From JAQGMO01 sp050954505 (GTDB taxonomy: Bacteria; Pseudomonadota; Gammaproteobacteria; Burkholderiales; Burkholderiaceae_D): a DNA stretch of 7,099 bases. Under the pieces are notes generated by a model. It had not been told where the DNA came from, searched no databases, and worked only from the letters and a program-made list of their open reading frames with translations. The stretch is from positions 1-7,099 of the forward strand of contig JBPBPY010000338.1 of NCBI GenBank assembly GCA_050954505.1, in the 5' to 3' direction. This document shows, one piece after another, positions 1-6,108 of the stretch (its first letter is position 1; each line of letters begins with the position of its first letter). The position numbers and the translations under genes are program-made.

Positions 1-412
1 GCGAGGCGCCGGCGCCGAGCGCCGACTCGCGGATGGCGCGCCGCTCGACCTGGGTCGAACCGCAGGGGACACAGATGATGATGCGCGGCGAAGGCTTGAA
101 CAGCTTGGTGTCATGCACCATGCGGATGAATTGCTTGAGCATCTGCTCGGTGACGGTGAAGTCGGCGATCACGCCATCCTTCATCGGCCGGATGGCTTCG
201 ATATTGCCAGGCACCTTGCCCAGCATCTGCTTGGCTTCCTTGCCCACTGCCATGATGGTCTTCTTGCCGTTCGGACCGCCCTGCTGGCGAATGGCCACCA
301 CCGATGGCTCGTCGAGCACGATGCCCTGGCTGCGTACATAGATCAGCGTGTTCGCAGTGCCGAGATCGATGGCCAGGTCATTCGAAAAATAACTGCGTAA
401 AAATCCAAACAT
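1..412 (-). CDS. mreB: MreB rod-shape-determining protein, N-terminal part (runs off the window)
   Basis: MreB is the bacterial actin homologue. It polymerises under the inner membrane and guides the elongation peptidoglycan machinery. Reading from the ATG at 412-410, 137 codons are open to the window edge; the family is about 347 residues, so roughly 40% is present. Residues 1-10 (MFGFLRSYFS) resemble the amphipathic membrane-binding N-terminus of Gram-negative MreB. Residues 14-25 (AIDLGTANTLIY) are the actin-fold phosphate-1 loop. PGNIEAIRPMKDGVIADF (residues 68-85) and QVERRAIRES (121-130) are near-identical to E. coli MreB as I remember it. A Shine-Dalgarno AGGA (complement of 419-422) lies 6 nt before the ATG and supports this start. 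The gene is divergent from gatCAB. In Burkholderiales mreB normally heads mreBCD-mrdA-rodA, which would lie to the left (inference). The identity is very secure. Confidence 0.97.
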   Translation of the reverse strand, partial: MFGFLRSYFSNDLAIDLGTANTLIYVRSQGIVLDEPSVVAIRQQGGPNGKKTIMAVGKEAKQMLGKVPGNIEAIRPMKDGVIADFTVTEQMLKQFIRMVHDTKLFKPSPRIIICVPCGSTQVERRAIRESALGAGAS

Positions 413-687
413 GGTATGTCCTGAGAGCGCCTGGGGTGCTCGGTAATGAAGAGTGCCTGACAAACCTGCTGCGCAACATCCTGCAAAAATGCTGGCATCC
501 TGCGGCGGCGCACCGTCCTGCGGCCATGCGCCTGGAAAGGTGCGGCATGCAAAACGACGTTGCGCCTGGTCGGGAGCAAGTTGTCAAACGCTACTAATCG
601 GGGTTAATTTTCATCCGCGGCGGCACAAAGTCGGCAAAAGTCTGGAAATGCGACGGCGCCAGCGGTCATCAACCCGACATTCTACCT

Positions 688-693
688 TATAAT
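688..693 (+). promoter_or_regulatory. Candidate -10 box (TATAAT) upstream of gatC
   Basis: This is an exact TATAAT hexamer in the most AT-rich part of the mreB/gatC intergenic region. The best -35 at acceptable spacing is poor: TCATCA at 666-671, 16 bp away, matching the consensus at three of six positions. If used, it would give gatC a leader of about 220 nt containing both hairpins between 732 and 774. The complementary strand offers TATAAG and TAGAAT at nearly the same place, so this AT-rich patch could serve mreB instead, or both genes. The direction of use is a guess. Confidence 0.3.
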
Positions 694-731
694 TTCACCG
701 TGATTCGTTGATCGGGCTGGCAAAAATCGGT

Positions 732-750
732 CGCCGAACCACAGTCGGCG
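732..750 (+). repeat. Small inverted repeat, 6-bp arms, in the gatC leader
   Basis: The arms CGCCGA (732-737) and TCGGCG (745-750) are perfect reverse complements around a 7-nt loop. Its last two bases (749-750) are also the first two of the stronger hairpin that follows, so at full length the two stems compete for them. There is no T-run after it, so it is not an intrinsic terminator. Confidence 0.5.
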
Positions 751-774
751 CCGGATTTTCACCAAAATCCGGCG
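749..774 (+). repeat. Perfect 11-bp inverted repeat with 4-nt loop in the mreB/gatC intergenic region
   Basis: The left arm CGCCGGATTTT (749-759) and right arm AAAATCCGGCG (764-774) are exact reverse complements around CACC (760-763). As RNA this is a strong hairpin; as DNA it is a good dyad for a dimeric regulator. No U-tract follows on either strand, so an intrinsic terminator is unlikely. It lies 143 bases before the gatC ATG and about 337 bases upstream of mreB, so it could act as an operator or as a leader structure. The arms and loop are read directly from the sequence; the function is unknown. Confidence 0.75.
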
Positions 775-917
775 TGCTCCGGTTAAATTTCCGCCGCCAG
801 TTTCATCTGGGTAATTTGACGCTCCCGAACTTGCCGGCACATGCTTCCGGTATTTGTTATTCTTCCAACCCGCTGTTGCGCTTTTGTCGATCAGGCGCTT
901 GCAAACCTTCCAACGCC

Positions 918-1220
918 ATGCCACTAGAACTCTCCGACGTCAAACGACTTGCCATCCTGGCGCAACTCGAACTCGATGAATCCCAGTCCGCGCAAACGCT
1001 GGACAAGCTCAACGGCATCTTTGCGCTGGTCGAGAAGATGAAGGCAGTCGATACCACCGGCGTACTGCCGCTGTCCCAGCCGATGGCCGCGTACCAGGAC
1101 ATCGTCGCCCTGCGCCTGCGCGACGATCTGGTCACTGAAGCCGACCATCGGGAGGATTATCAAAAGCCGGCGCCGTCGGTACGCGACGGCCTGTACCTGG
1201 TGCCGAAAGTCATCGAGTAG
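918..1220 (+). CDS. gatC: Asp/Glu-tRNA amidotransferase subunit C (GatC)
   Basis: GatC is the small subunit of GatCAB. It wraps around the GatA-GatB interface and stabilises the complex, which converts Asp-tRNA(Asn) and/or Glu-tRNA(Gln) to the correctly amidated forms in the cytoplasm. The product is 100 residues, normal for the family. Visible family features are the N-terminal helix LSDVKRLAILAQLEL (residues 5-19), the VDTTGVLPLSQP segment (44-55), the LRLRDD turn (65-70) and the C-terminal YLVPKVIE (93-100). The frame is open for 70 codons upstream, but family alignment and the switch to non-GatC-like sequence favour the ATG at 918. No strong Shine-Dalgarno precedes it. It is first in a gatC-gatA-gatB series on the same strand, head to head with mreB, and is followed by an unusually long 256-base gap before gatA. 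Confidence 0.95.
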   Translation: MPLELSDVKRLAILAQLELDESQSAQTLDKLNGIFALVEKMKAVDTTGVLPLSQPMAAYQDIVALRLRDDLVTEADHREDYQKPAPSVRDGLYLVPKVIE

Positions 1221-1476
1221 CATTGTGCCGCCACGGCATGCTGACTGCAGTGCCGATTGTGGCATCCACCGCGGCACATCCTGCAAGGAAGTGCCGGCAG
1301 CTGGCGCAGGCGGCCGGCCCGGTTTCGGCATCCTGGCCGCCAATGCCCTGGGCCGATGGCCAGGCCAGTTTGGCCCACCGGTTCGAACAAGGCATGCTGC
1401 AGGACGGACCACCTGGCTGCCTGCCCGAGATTGACTCCGTCGATTTGTTTTCAACAAGAATTGTAGACGCCCTACC
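1221..1476 (+). other. Long structured gatC-gatA spacer with nested inverted repeats
   Basis: This GC-rich 256-base gap sits between two genes that are usually close together. Arms TGTGCCGC (1224-1231) and GCGGCACA (1271-1278) are perfect 8-bp complements. They enclose a second hairpin at 1234-1255, formed by CGGCATGC against GCA plus TGCCG with one bulged G. GTGCCG occurs at 1200, 1225, 1250 and 1291, and the copy at 1250-1255 can instead pair with CGGCAC at 1272-1277, so alternative folds are possible. No T-run follows. Open frames at 1223-1585 and 1225-1434 exist, but their products resemble nothing I know and they lack good ribosome binding sites. It may be a processing or attenuation element, or simply degenerate spacer. 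Confidence 0.5.
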
Positions 1477-2937
1477 ATGCATACCAAAACCATCAAGCAG
1501 CTCTCGGCGCTGCTGGCCAGCAAGCAGATTTCCGCCACCGAACTGGCGACGCTGTTCCTTGGCCGCATCCGGGCCAGCGACCTGAATGCCTTCATCCATG
1601 TCGATGAAGCCGCCACCCTGAAGCAGGCTGCCGCCGCTGACGTTCTGCTGGCCAGCGGTGAAGCCAACCCGCTGACCGGCATTCCGATTGCGCACAAGGA
1701 TATTTTCGTCACGCGCAACTGGCCTTCGAGCGCCGGCTCGAAAATGCTGGCTGGCTACATGAGTCCATTCGACGCCACCGTGGTCGAGCTGTTCAACCAG
1801 GCCGGCATGGTCACCATCGGCAAGGCCAATTGCGATGAGTTTGCCATGGGCTCGTCAAACGAGAATTCCTATTTCGGCGCGGTGAAAAACCCCTGGGACC
1901 AGCGCGCCATTCCGGGTGGCTCATCGGGCGGCTCGGCCGCCGCCGTGGCCGCCGGCCTGTGCCCGGCGGCCACCGGCACCGATACCGGCGGCTCGATCCG
2001 CCAGCCGGCCGCCTTTTGCGGCATTACCGGCATCAAGCCGACCTATGGCCGGGTCTCGCGCTTTGGCATGATCGCCTACGCCTCTTCGCTGGACCAGGGC
2101 GGGCCCATGGCGCGCAGCGCCGAAGACTGTGCACTGCTGCTCTCGGCCATGGCCGGTTTCGATGCGCGGGACTCGACCTCGGTTGAACGCGGCCCGGAAA
2201 ATTTCAGCCGCGACCTCGAACATCCGCTGGCCGGCTTGAAGATCGGCGTGCCACGTGAGTATTTCGGCCCCGGCCTGGCCGGCGACGTCGAACAGGCCGT
2301 GCGCGCAGCGCTGCAGCAATACGTGCGCCTGGGCGCCACGCTGGTCGATGTTTCGCTGCCGCATACCGAACTGTCGATCCCGGCGTATTACGTCATTGCA
2401 CCGGCGGAAGCGTCCTCGAACCTGTCGCGCTTCGACGGTGTGCGTTATGGCCACCGCGCCGAAAACTACGGCGACCTCTCCGACATGTACAGGAAATCGC
2501 GCTCGCAAGGCTTTGGCCAGGAAGTCCAGCGCCGCATCCTGGTGGGCGCCTATGTGCTCTCGCACGGCTATTACGATGCCTACTACCTGCAGGCGCAAAA
2601 GATCCGCCGCCTGATCGCTCAGGATTTCCAGCAGGTGTTTACCGAATGCGATGTGATCATCGGACCGGTGGCGCCCACGGTGGCCTGGGACCTTGGCGAC
2701 AAGGCCGACGATCCGGTGGCCAACTACCTGGCCGACATCTTCACGCTCGGCACCAGCCTGGCGGGCCTGCCCGGCATGTCGGTGCCTTGCGGGTTTGGCC
2801 AGGGTGAAAAAAATGCCCGCCGCCCTGTCGGCCTGCAATTGATCGGCAATTATTTCCAGGAAGCGCAATTGCTCAATGTGGCCCACCAGTACCAGGGCGT
2901 CACCGACTGGCATCTGCGCACGCCCGAGGCAATCTGA
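1477..2937 (+). CDS. gatA: Asp/Glu-tRNA amidotransferase subunit A (GatA), glutaminase/amidase
   Basis: GatA is the amidase-signature subunit. It hydrolyses glutamine, and the released ammonia is channelled to GatB to amidate Asp-tRNA(Asn) or Glu-tRNA(Gln). The protein is 486 residues, full family length. The Ser-cisSer-Lys triad is intact: Lys74 in AHKD, Ser149 in the GGSSGGSAA loop (147-155), and Ser173 in GTDTGGSIRQPA (167-178). Their spacing equals that of S. aureus GatA (K79, S154, S178). Further family blocks are GKANCDEFAMGSSNENS (115-131), GIKPTYGRVSRFG (185-197), and near the C-terminus GLPGMSVPCGF and PVGLQLIG. The ATG at 1477 is the natural family start and no alternative start codon lies close upstream in frame. 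Its Shine-Dalgarno is weak. It is the second gene of gatCAB. Identity and intactness are secure. Confidence 0.98.
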   Translation: MHTKTIKQLSALLASKQISATELATLFLGRIRASDLNAFIHVDEAATLKQAAAADVLLASGEANPLTGIPIAHKDIFVTRNWPSSAGSKMLAGYMSPFDATVVELFNQAGMVTIGKANCDEFAMGSSNENSYFGAVKNPWDQRAIPGGSSGGSAAAVAAGLCPAATGTDTGGSIRQPAAFCGITGIKPTYGRVSRFGMIAYASSLDQGGPMARSAEDCALLLSAMAGFDARDSTSVERGPENFSRDLEHPLAGLKIGVPREYFGPGLAGDVEQAVRAALQQYVRLGATLVDVSLPHTELSIPAYYVIAPAEASSNLSRFDGVRYGHRAENYGDLSDMYRKSRSQGFGQEVQRRILVGAYVLSHGYYDAYYLQAQKIRRLIAQDFQQVFTECDVIIGPVAPTVAWDLGDKADDPVANYLADIFTLGTSLAGLPGMSVPCGFGQGEKNARRPVGLQLIGNYFQEAQLLNVAHQYQGVTDWHLRTPEAI

Positions 2938-2941
2938 GCAC

Positions 2942-2958
2942 GCCGGCGCTGCGCCGGC
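2942..2958 (+). repeat. GC-rich hairpin just after the gatA stop
   Basis: The arms GCCGGCG (2942-2948) and CGCCGGC (2952-2958) pair perfectly around a 3-nt loop, starting 5 bases after the gatA stop codon. No T-run follows, so it does not look like an intrinsic terminator. Within a gatA-gatB transcript it could slow RNA decay or mark a processing point; that is inference. Confidence 0.55.
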
Positions 2959-3034
2959 AGCGTCGCGCCGCTTGGCCAGGAACGGCCCGGCCGCACTTAT
3001 CGAACAATGTAGTGGAACATCAGCGAGGAATATC

Positions 3035-4495
3035 ATGCAGTGGGAAGTCGTCATCGGTCTGGAAACACATACGCAGCTCACCACCGCGTCGAAGATCTTC
3101 AGCGGCGCGCCGATCCGTTTTGGCGCCGAGCCCAACACCCAGGCCTGCCCGGTCGACCTGGCGCTGCCAGGCGTGCTGCCGGTCATGAACCGCGGTGCCG
3201 TCGAGCGTGCCATCCAGTTCGGCTTGGCAATTGGCGCGACCATCTCGCCATCTTCGATTTTCGCGCGCAAGAATTATTTCTATCCCGACCTGCCCAAAGG
3301 CTACCAGATCAGCCAGTTCGAGATTCCGGTGGTCGTTGGCGGGCGCGTCTCGTTCATGCTGGAAAAGGATGGCAAAGCGGAACTGCGTTCGGTGCAGCTC
3401 ACACGCGCCCATCTGGAAGAAGATGCCGGCAAGTCGCTGCATGAAGACTATGACGGCATGACCGGCATCGACCTCAACCGGGCCGGCACGCCGCTGCTGG
3501 AAATCGTCACCGAACCGGACATGCGCAGCGCCGCCGAAGCGGTGGCTTACGCCAAGGCGCTGCATTCGCTGGTGACCTGGCTGGGCATTTGCGACGGCAA
3601 CATGCAGGAAGGCTCGTTTCGCTGCGACGCCAATGTCTCGGTGCGCCCGGTTGGCCAGCAAGCCTACGGCACGCGCTGCGAAGTCAAGAACCTCAATTCA
3701 TTCCGCTTCCTGGAGGAAGCGATCAATTTCGAGGTACGGCGCCAGATCGAGATGATCGAAGATGGTGGCCGCGTGGTGCAGGAAACCCGGCTCTACGATC
3801 CGGACCGCAAGGAAACACGCTCGATGCGCAGCAAGGAAGACGCACAGGATTACCGCTATTTCCCTGATCCGGACTTGCCGCCGCTGGTCATCAGTCAGGA
3901 GTGGATTGCCCAGGTCAAGGCCGCCATGCCGGAGTTGCCGGGTGCCATGCGCGAGCGTTTCATCAGCGAGTATGCGCTGCCGGAATACGATGCGGCGCTG
4001 CTGACGCAATCAAAGGCCATGGCGTTTTATTTCGAATCGGCGCTCACCAGTGCCGGGCGCGAACAAGCCAAGCTGGCGGCCAACTGGCTCATGGGCGATG
4101 TCTCATCGACCCTGAACCGCGCCGGGGTCGACATCAGCCAGTCACCCGTCAGTGCCGTACAGTTTGCCTTGCTGTTGAAGCGCATTGCCGACGGCACGAT
4201 TTCCAACAAACTGGCCAAGGAAGTCTACAGCGCCATGTGGGAGGCAGCCGGCAGCGATCCCGACCTGGCCGACCAGGTCATCGATGCCAAGGGCTTGCGG
4301 CAGATCTCCGACAGCGGCGCAATCGAAAAGCTCATCGATGACGTGCTGGCGAACAATGCCAAGTCGGTGGAAGAATTCCGCGCTGGCAAAGAGAAGGCGT
4401 TCAATGCGCTGATCGGCCAGGCCATGAAAGCCAGCAAGGGCAAGGCCAACCCGGCGCAACTGACGGAAATGCTGCGGCAAAAGCTGACCGGCTGA
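3035..4495 (+). CDS. gatB: Asp/Glu-tRNA amidotransferase subunit B (GatB), kinase/transamidase
   Basis: GatB binds the mischarged tRNA, phosphorylates the side-chain carboxylate with ATP and transfers ammonia supplied by GatA. The product is 486 residues, full length. The N-terminal catalytic cradle starts with EVVIGLETHTQL (4-15), which carries Glu10 and His12, matching metal-site positions known from S. aureus GatB. ARKNYFYPDLPKGYQISQ (77-94) and the GatB signature IDLNRAGTPLLEIVTEPD (145-162) follow. The C-terminal third is the helical GatB/YqeY tRNA-binding tail, ending with the typical GKANP motif (469-473). The start is the ATG at 3035, which has a clear Shine-Dalgarno GAGGA at 3025-3029. 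The frame is open upstream into gatA, but the family starts at MQWEVVIGLE. It is the last gene of gatCAB and converges on the DUF4124 gene 38 bases away. No obvious terminator is seen between them. Confidence 0.98.
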   Translation: MQWEVVIGLETHTQLTTASKIFSGAPIRFGAEPNTQACPVDLALPGVLPVMNRGAVERAIQFGLAIGATISPSSIFARKNYFYPDLPKGYQISQFEIPVVVGGRVSFMLEKDGKAELRSVQLTRAHLEEDAGKSLHEDYDGMTGIDLNRAGTPLLEIVTEPDMRSAAEAVAYAKALHSLVTWLGICDGNMQEGSFRCDANVSVRPVGQQAYGTRCEVKNLNSFRFLEEAINFEVRRQIEMIEDGGRVVQETRLYDPDRKETRSMRSKEDAQDYRYFPDPDLPPLVISQEWIAQVKAAMPELPGAMRERFISEYALPEYDAALLTQSKAMAFYFESALTSAGREQAKLAANWLMGDVSSTLNRAGVDISQSPVSAVQFALLLKRIADGTISNKLAKEVYSAMWEAAGSDPDLADQVIDAKGLRQISDSGAIEKLIDDVLANNAKSVEEFRAGKEKAFNALIGQAMKASKGKANPAQLTEMLRQKLTG

Positions 4496-4533
4496 CAGGC
4501 TGGCAGACAGACAGGCCGGAGAACGGCTGGAGT

Positions 4534-5163
4534 CTACTGGTGCGCCGTCTGCGTCATCAATTCCCGGAAACGCTTCAAGGTGGCATCGAAGCGTGCCTCG
4601 ATGGTTTCGAATTCCGCTTCCTGGGCGCCGATCAGCCTGGACTGGCTGGCCAGCTGGGCGTCGGTATCGTCGAGCTTGCGTGTCACATCTGCCGGCACCC
4701 GCTTCTTGCCGGCCTGTAGCTGATCGACCTGTGCCTGCAGCGTGGTGCGCCGGCTCTCCAGTTCGACATAGTTTGCGCGCGACTGGCGCAATGCTTCACG
4801 TACCTGGTCAGTGCTGCGCTGGCGCGCCACGGCAATATCGTCTTCATTGCGAAAACGCGCCATGATGGCACGGTCGTTGTTGCGCTGGTCAGCTGCTGCC
4901 ACCGCTTCGGCCTTGCGCTTTTGCTCGTCGATCTGGGCTTGCCGTTTCTGTTCTGCCGTCAGCGGTGCGGCAATCTCGCGCCTGGTCACACCGCTCTTGT
5001 CGACTTCGCGCATGGCCGTGTTGTTGCACTCTTCGATCGGCCGGTCCGACGTATGGGTCTTGCCTTTGGCATCCTTGCAAATGAAAATCTGCGCCTGCAC
5101 CGACAATGGTGCAAGACTTGCTGCAGACAAGATCAAAACCAGCAGGGCCGACGCATTGTTCAC
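4534..5163 (-). CDS. Exported DUF4124-type protein with a charged helical C-terminal region
   Basis: This 209-residue protein has no known function. Residues 1-24 form a signal peptide with a hydrophobic core (ALLVLILSAASLAPL) and a plausible signal peptidase I site after VQA, so it is probably periplasmic. Residues 25 to about 65 resemble the N-terminal DUF4124 module common in Proteobacteria: IFICKDAKGKTHTSDRPIEE follows the usual aromatic/hydrophobic, D-x-x-G, T-x-S-D-R-P layout. Cys29 and Cys46 could form a disulfide. From about residue 68 the chain is dominated by Ala, Gln, Arg, Glu and Asp (for example AEQKRQAQIDEQKRKAEAVAAA), a predicted long helix or coiled coil. The start is GTG (5163-5161): an in-frame TGA four codons upstream excludes longer versions, and GAGAGA lies just upstream. 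It lies downstream of pyrE on the same strand after a 106-base gap, so it may be cotranscribed. Confidence 0.88.
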   Translation of the reverse strand: MNNASALLVLILSAASLAPLSVQAQIFICKDAKGKTHTSDRPIEECNNTAMREVDKSGVTRREIAAPLTAEQKRQAQIDEQKRKAEAVAAADQRNNDRAIMARFRNEDDIAVARQRSTDQVREALRQSRANYVELESRRTTLQAQVDQLQAGKKRVPADVTRKLDDTDAQLASQSRLIGAQEAEFETIEARFDATLKRFRELMTQTAHQ

Positions 5164-5225
5164 ACCAATCTCTCAATTCAAGTCAGAAGTTCACAGATGA
5201 AATACCAGCTTGGGAAGACGGCACA

Positions 5226-5248
5226 ATGGCGGTGAATCACTTCGCCAT
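5226..5248 (-). terminator. Hairpin downstream of pyrE, possible weak terminator or mRNA-end structure
   Basis: On the transcript of the minus strand, ATGGCG pairs with CGCCAT and GTG pairs with CAC. The two stems are separated by a 2-nt AA bulge on one side, and the loop is ATT. That makes 9 base pairs starting 21 bases after the pyrE stop codon. No clean U-tract follows, so termination would be weak. It may only partly separate pyrE from the DUF4124 gene. Confidence 0.35.
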
Positions 5249-5269
5249 ATGCCCATTGCCATGCGCAAT

Positions 5270-5935
5270 TCAGGCTATACCATAACGCAAGCGATACTGC
5301 GCGACCGCATCTTTGTGCTGCAAAAGTTGCGTATCTGCTACATCGCCCGAGATGTATTCCAGTAAATCCGTAAGACTACCTATCGAAATGACAGGAATGC
5401 CGAACTCGCGGCTGACTTCCTGAACCGCGGAGTTGGCCGACAGCTGGTCGTCCTTGCCCGAGCGCTCCATGCGGTCGAGCGCAATCAAGACTGCGCACGG
5501 GGTGGCGCCAGCGGCATGGATCAGCTCGACCGATTCACGCACCGAAGTGCCGGCGGAAATGACGTCATCGACGATCACCACGCGTCCGCGCAATGGCGCG
5601 CCCACCAGCGAGCCGCCTTCGCCATGGTCCTTGGCTTCCTTGCGGTTGAAGGCAAACGGCACATTGCGCCCGCGCCCGGCCAGCGCCACCGCGGTGGCCG
5701 AAGCCAGCGTGATGCCTTTGTAGGCGGGGCCGAACAGCATGTCGAACTCGACCCCGGACTCGATCAGCGTATCGGCATAGAAGTCGGCAATGCGGCCCAG
5801 CATGGCGCCTTCATTGAACAGGCCGGCATTGAAGAAGTAGGGTGAATTGCGGCCGGCCTTGGTGATGAACTGGCCGAATTTGAGGACACCCGAAGCAACG
5901 GAAAAGGCAATGAAGCGCTGGCGTAAGGTAGGCAA
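5270..5935 (-). CDS. pyrE: Orotate phosphoribosyltransferase
   Basis: PyrE transfers the phosphoribosyl group of PRPP to orotate, giving OMP, the fifth step of de novo pyrimidine synthesis; it is a cytoplasmic dimer. The 221-residue product is normal length. The PRPP-binding motif VVIVDDVISAGTS is at 119-131. The catalytic loop RKEAKDHGEGG (98-108) supplies Arg98, Lys99, Lys102 and His104. Lys26 and Lys73 match the catalytic and PRPP-contact lysines of the Salmonella and E. coli enzymes. The start is TTG (5935-5933): no ATG or GTG lies between it and an in-frame TAA seven codons upstream, and starting at the TTG gives a family-like N-terminus (MPTLRQRFIAFS). AGGA lies 12 nt before the TTG, rather far; an ATC codon directly upstream would have better spacing. 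It is divergent from xthA with a 173-base gap. Confidence 0.97.
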   Translation of the reverse strand: MPTLRQRFIAFSVASGVLKFGQFITKAGRNSPYFFNAGLFNEGAMLGRIADFYADTLIESGVEFDMLFGPAYKGITLASATAVALAGRGRNVPFAFNRKEAKDHGEGGSLVGAPLRGRVVIVDDVISAGTSVRESVELIHAAGATPCAVLIALDRMERSGKDDQLSANSAVQEVSREFGIPVISIGSLTDLLEYISGDVADTQLLQHKDAVAQYRLRYGIA

Positions 5936-5960
5936 GATGGTCGCAGGTCCTGGTTATGAG

Positions 5961-5990
5961 GGCCAGTGTCCGCCTTCGACGGTGCTGGCC
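5961..5990 (-). promoter_or_regulatory. Hairpin in the pyrE leader, just before the ribosome binding region
   Basis: The arms GGCCAG (5961-5966) and CTGGCC (5985-5990) are perfect 6-bp complements, and inside them CCG (5970-5972) pairs with CGG (5980-5982). The hairpin ends 25 bases before the TTG start. No U-tract follows it in the pyrE direction, so it is not a standard attenuator terminator, but its position next to the ribosome binding region would allow an effect on translation. The stem is read from the sequence; a regulatory role is inference. Confidence 0.45.
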
Positions 5991-6017
5991 GGGGTCCGAT
6001 GCGCGACCAGTGGCCGC

Positions 6018-6027
6018 CTGCATGCAG
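6018..6027. repeat. 10-bp perfect palindrome between pyrE and xthA
   Basis: CTGCATGCAG is a perfect palindrome 11 bases upstream of the candidate xthA -35 box, in the shared pyrE/xthA control region. A palindrome of this size can arise by chance. It could be a site for a dimeric regulator, but nothing identifies one. Confidence 0.3.
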
Positions 6028-6037
6028 ACGAAAAAGT

Positions 6038-6067
6038 TTGCCTATTTTATCGCGAACCCCTTATCCT
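6038..6067 (+). promoter_or_regulatory. Candidate sigma-70-type promoter of xthA
   Basis: TTGCCT (6038-6043) and TATCCT (6062-6067) are 18 bp apart, each matching the -35 and -10 consensus at four of six positions. Transcription would begin near 6074, giving a leader of about 35 nt before the xthA ATG. The stretch around 6031-6064 is clearly more AT-rich than its surroundings. On the other strand, TAAAAT at about the same place is a possible -10 for pyrE, with a poor -35. Confidence 0.35.
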
Positions 6068-6108
6068 GAGCGCCTTCATTTTTTCCGGTCTGCGTCCCCA
6101 ATACCACC

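Larger units (their letters stand above)
413..917. other. mreB/gatC divergent intergenic region, 505 bases, no gene
   Basis: No credible protein-coding gene is seen here on either strand. The short open frames are rich in Arg, Cys, Ser and Pro, match no family I recognise, and have no good ribosome binding site. The gatC frame stays open upstream to 708, which would add 70 residues, but the GatC family begins at the ATG at 918, so that extension is treated as untranslated. The region must hold the promoters of both mreB and gatC. What can be seen is a TATAAT box at 688-693, two adjoining hairpins between 732 and 774, a TTGACG hexamer at 816-821, and on the minus strand a TTGACA hexamer (complement of 582-587) without a convincing partner -10. 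Base composition is more AT-rich around 680-700 than in the flanking genes. Confidence 0.7.

Noticed and set aside
582..587. Perfect minus-strand TTGACA as the mreB -35 box
   Set aside because: At 16-19 bp spacing the candidate -10 hexamers match the consensus poorly, so no full promoter could be supported.
708..917. 70-codon in-frame extension upstream of gatC
   Set aside because: The GatC family starts at the ATG at 918. The upstream residues do not look like GatC and overlap the inverted repeats.
1223..1585. Open frames in the gatC-gatA spacer, considered as a small extra gene
   Set aside because: They lack a good ribosome binding site, have no recognisable product, and the longest runs into gatA in the wrong frame.
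924..1718. 264-codon minus-strand open frame antisense to gatC, the spacer and the start of gatA
   Set aside because: Its composition is Ser/Arg/Ala-rich with no family resemblance, and it is opposite gatC and gatA, which are certain.
1921..3270. 449-codon minus-strand open frame antisense to gatA and gatB
   Set aside because: It lies opposite two strongly conserved full-length genes. The product is His/Arg/Ala/Gly-rich with no recognisable domain, the typical antisense shadow of GC-rich codon usage.
4496..4533. Bidirectional terminator between the convergent gatB and DUF4124 genes
   Set aside because: Only a short GCCG/CGGC stem (near 4515-4527) is present, with no T-run on either strand, so it is too weak to call.
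5811..6023. 70-codon minus-strand frame starting upstream of pyrE and overlapping its start, considered as a leader peptide
   Set aside because: There is no convincing ribosome binding site, the product is unlike known leader peptides, and most of its length is out of frame inside pyrE.
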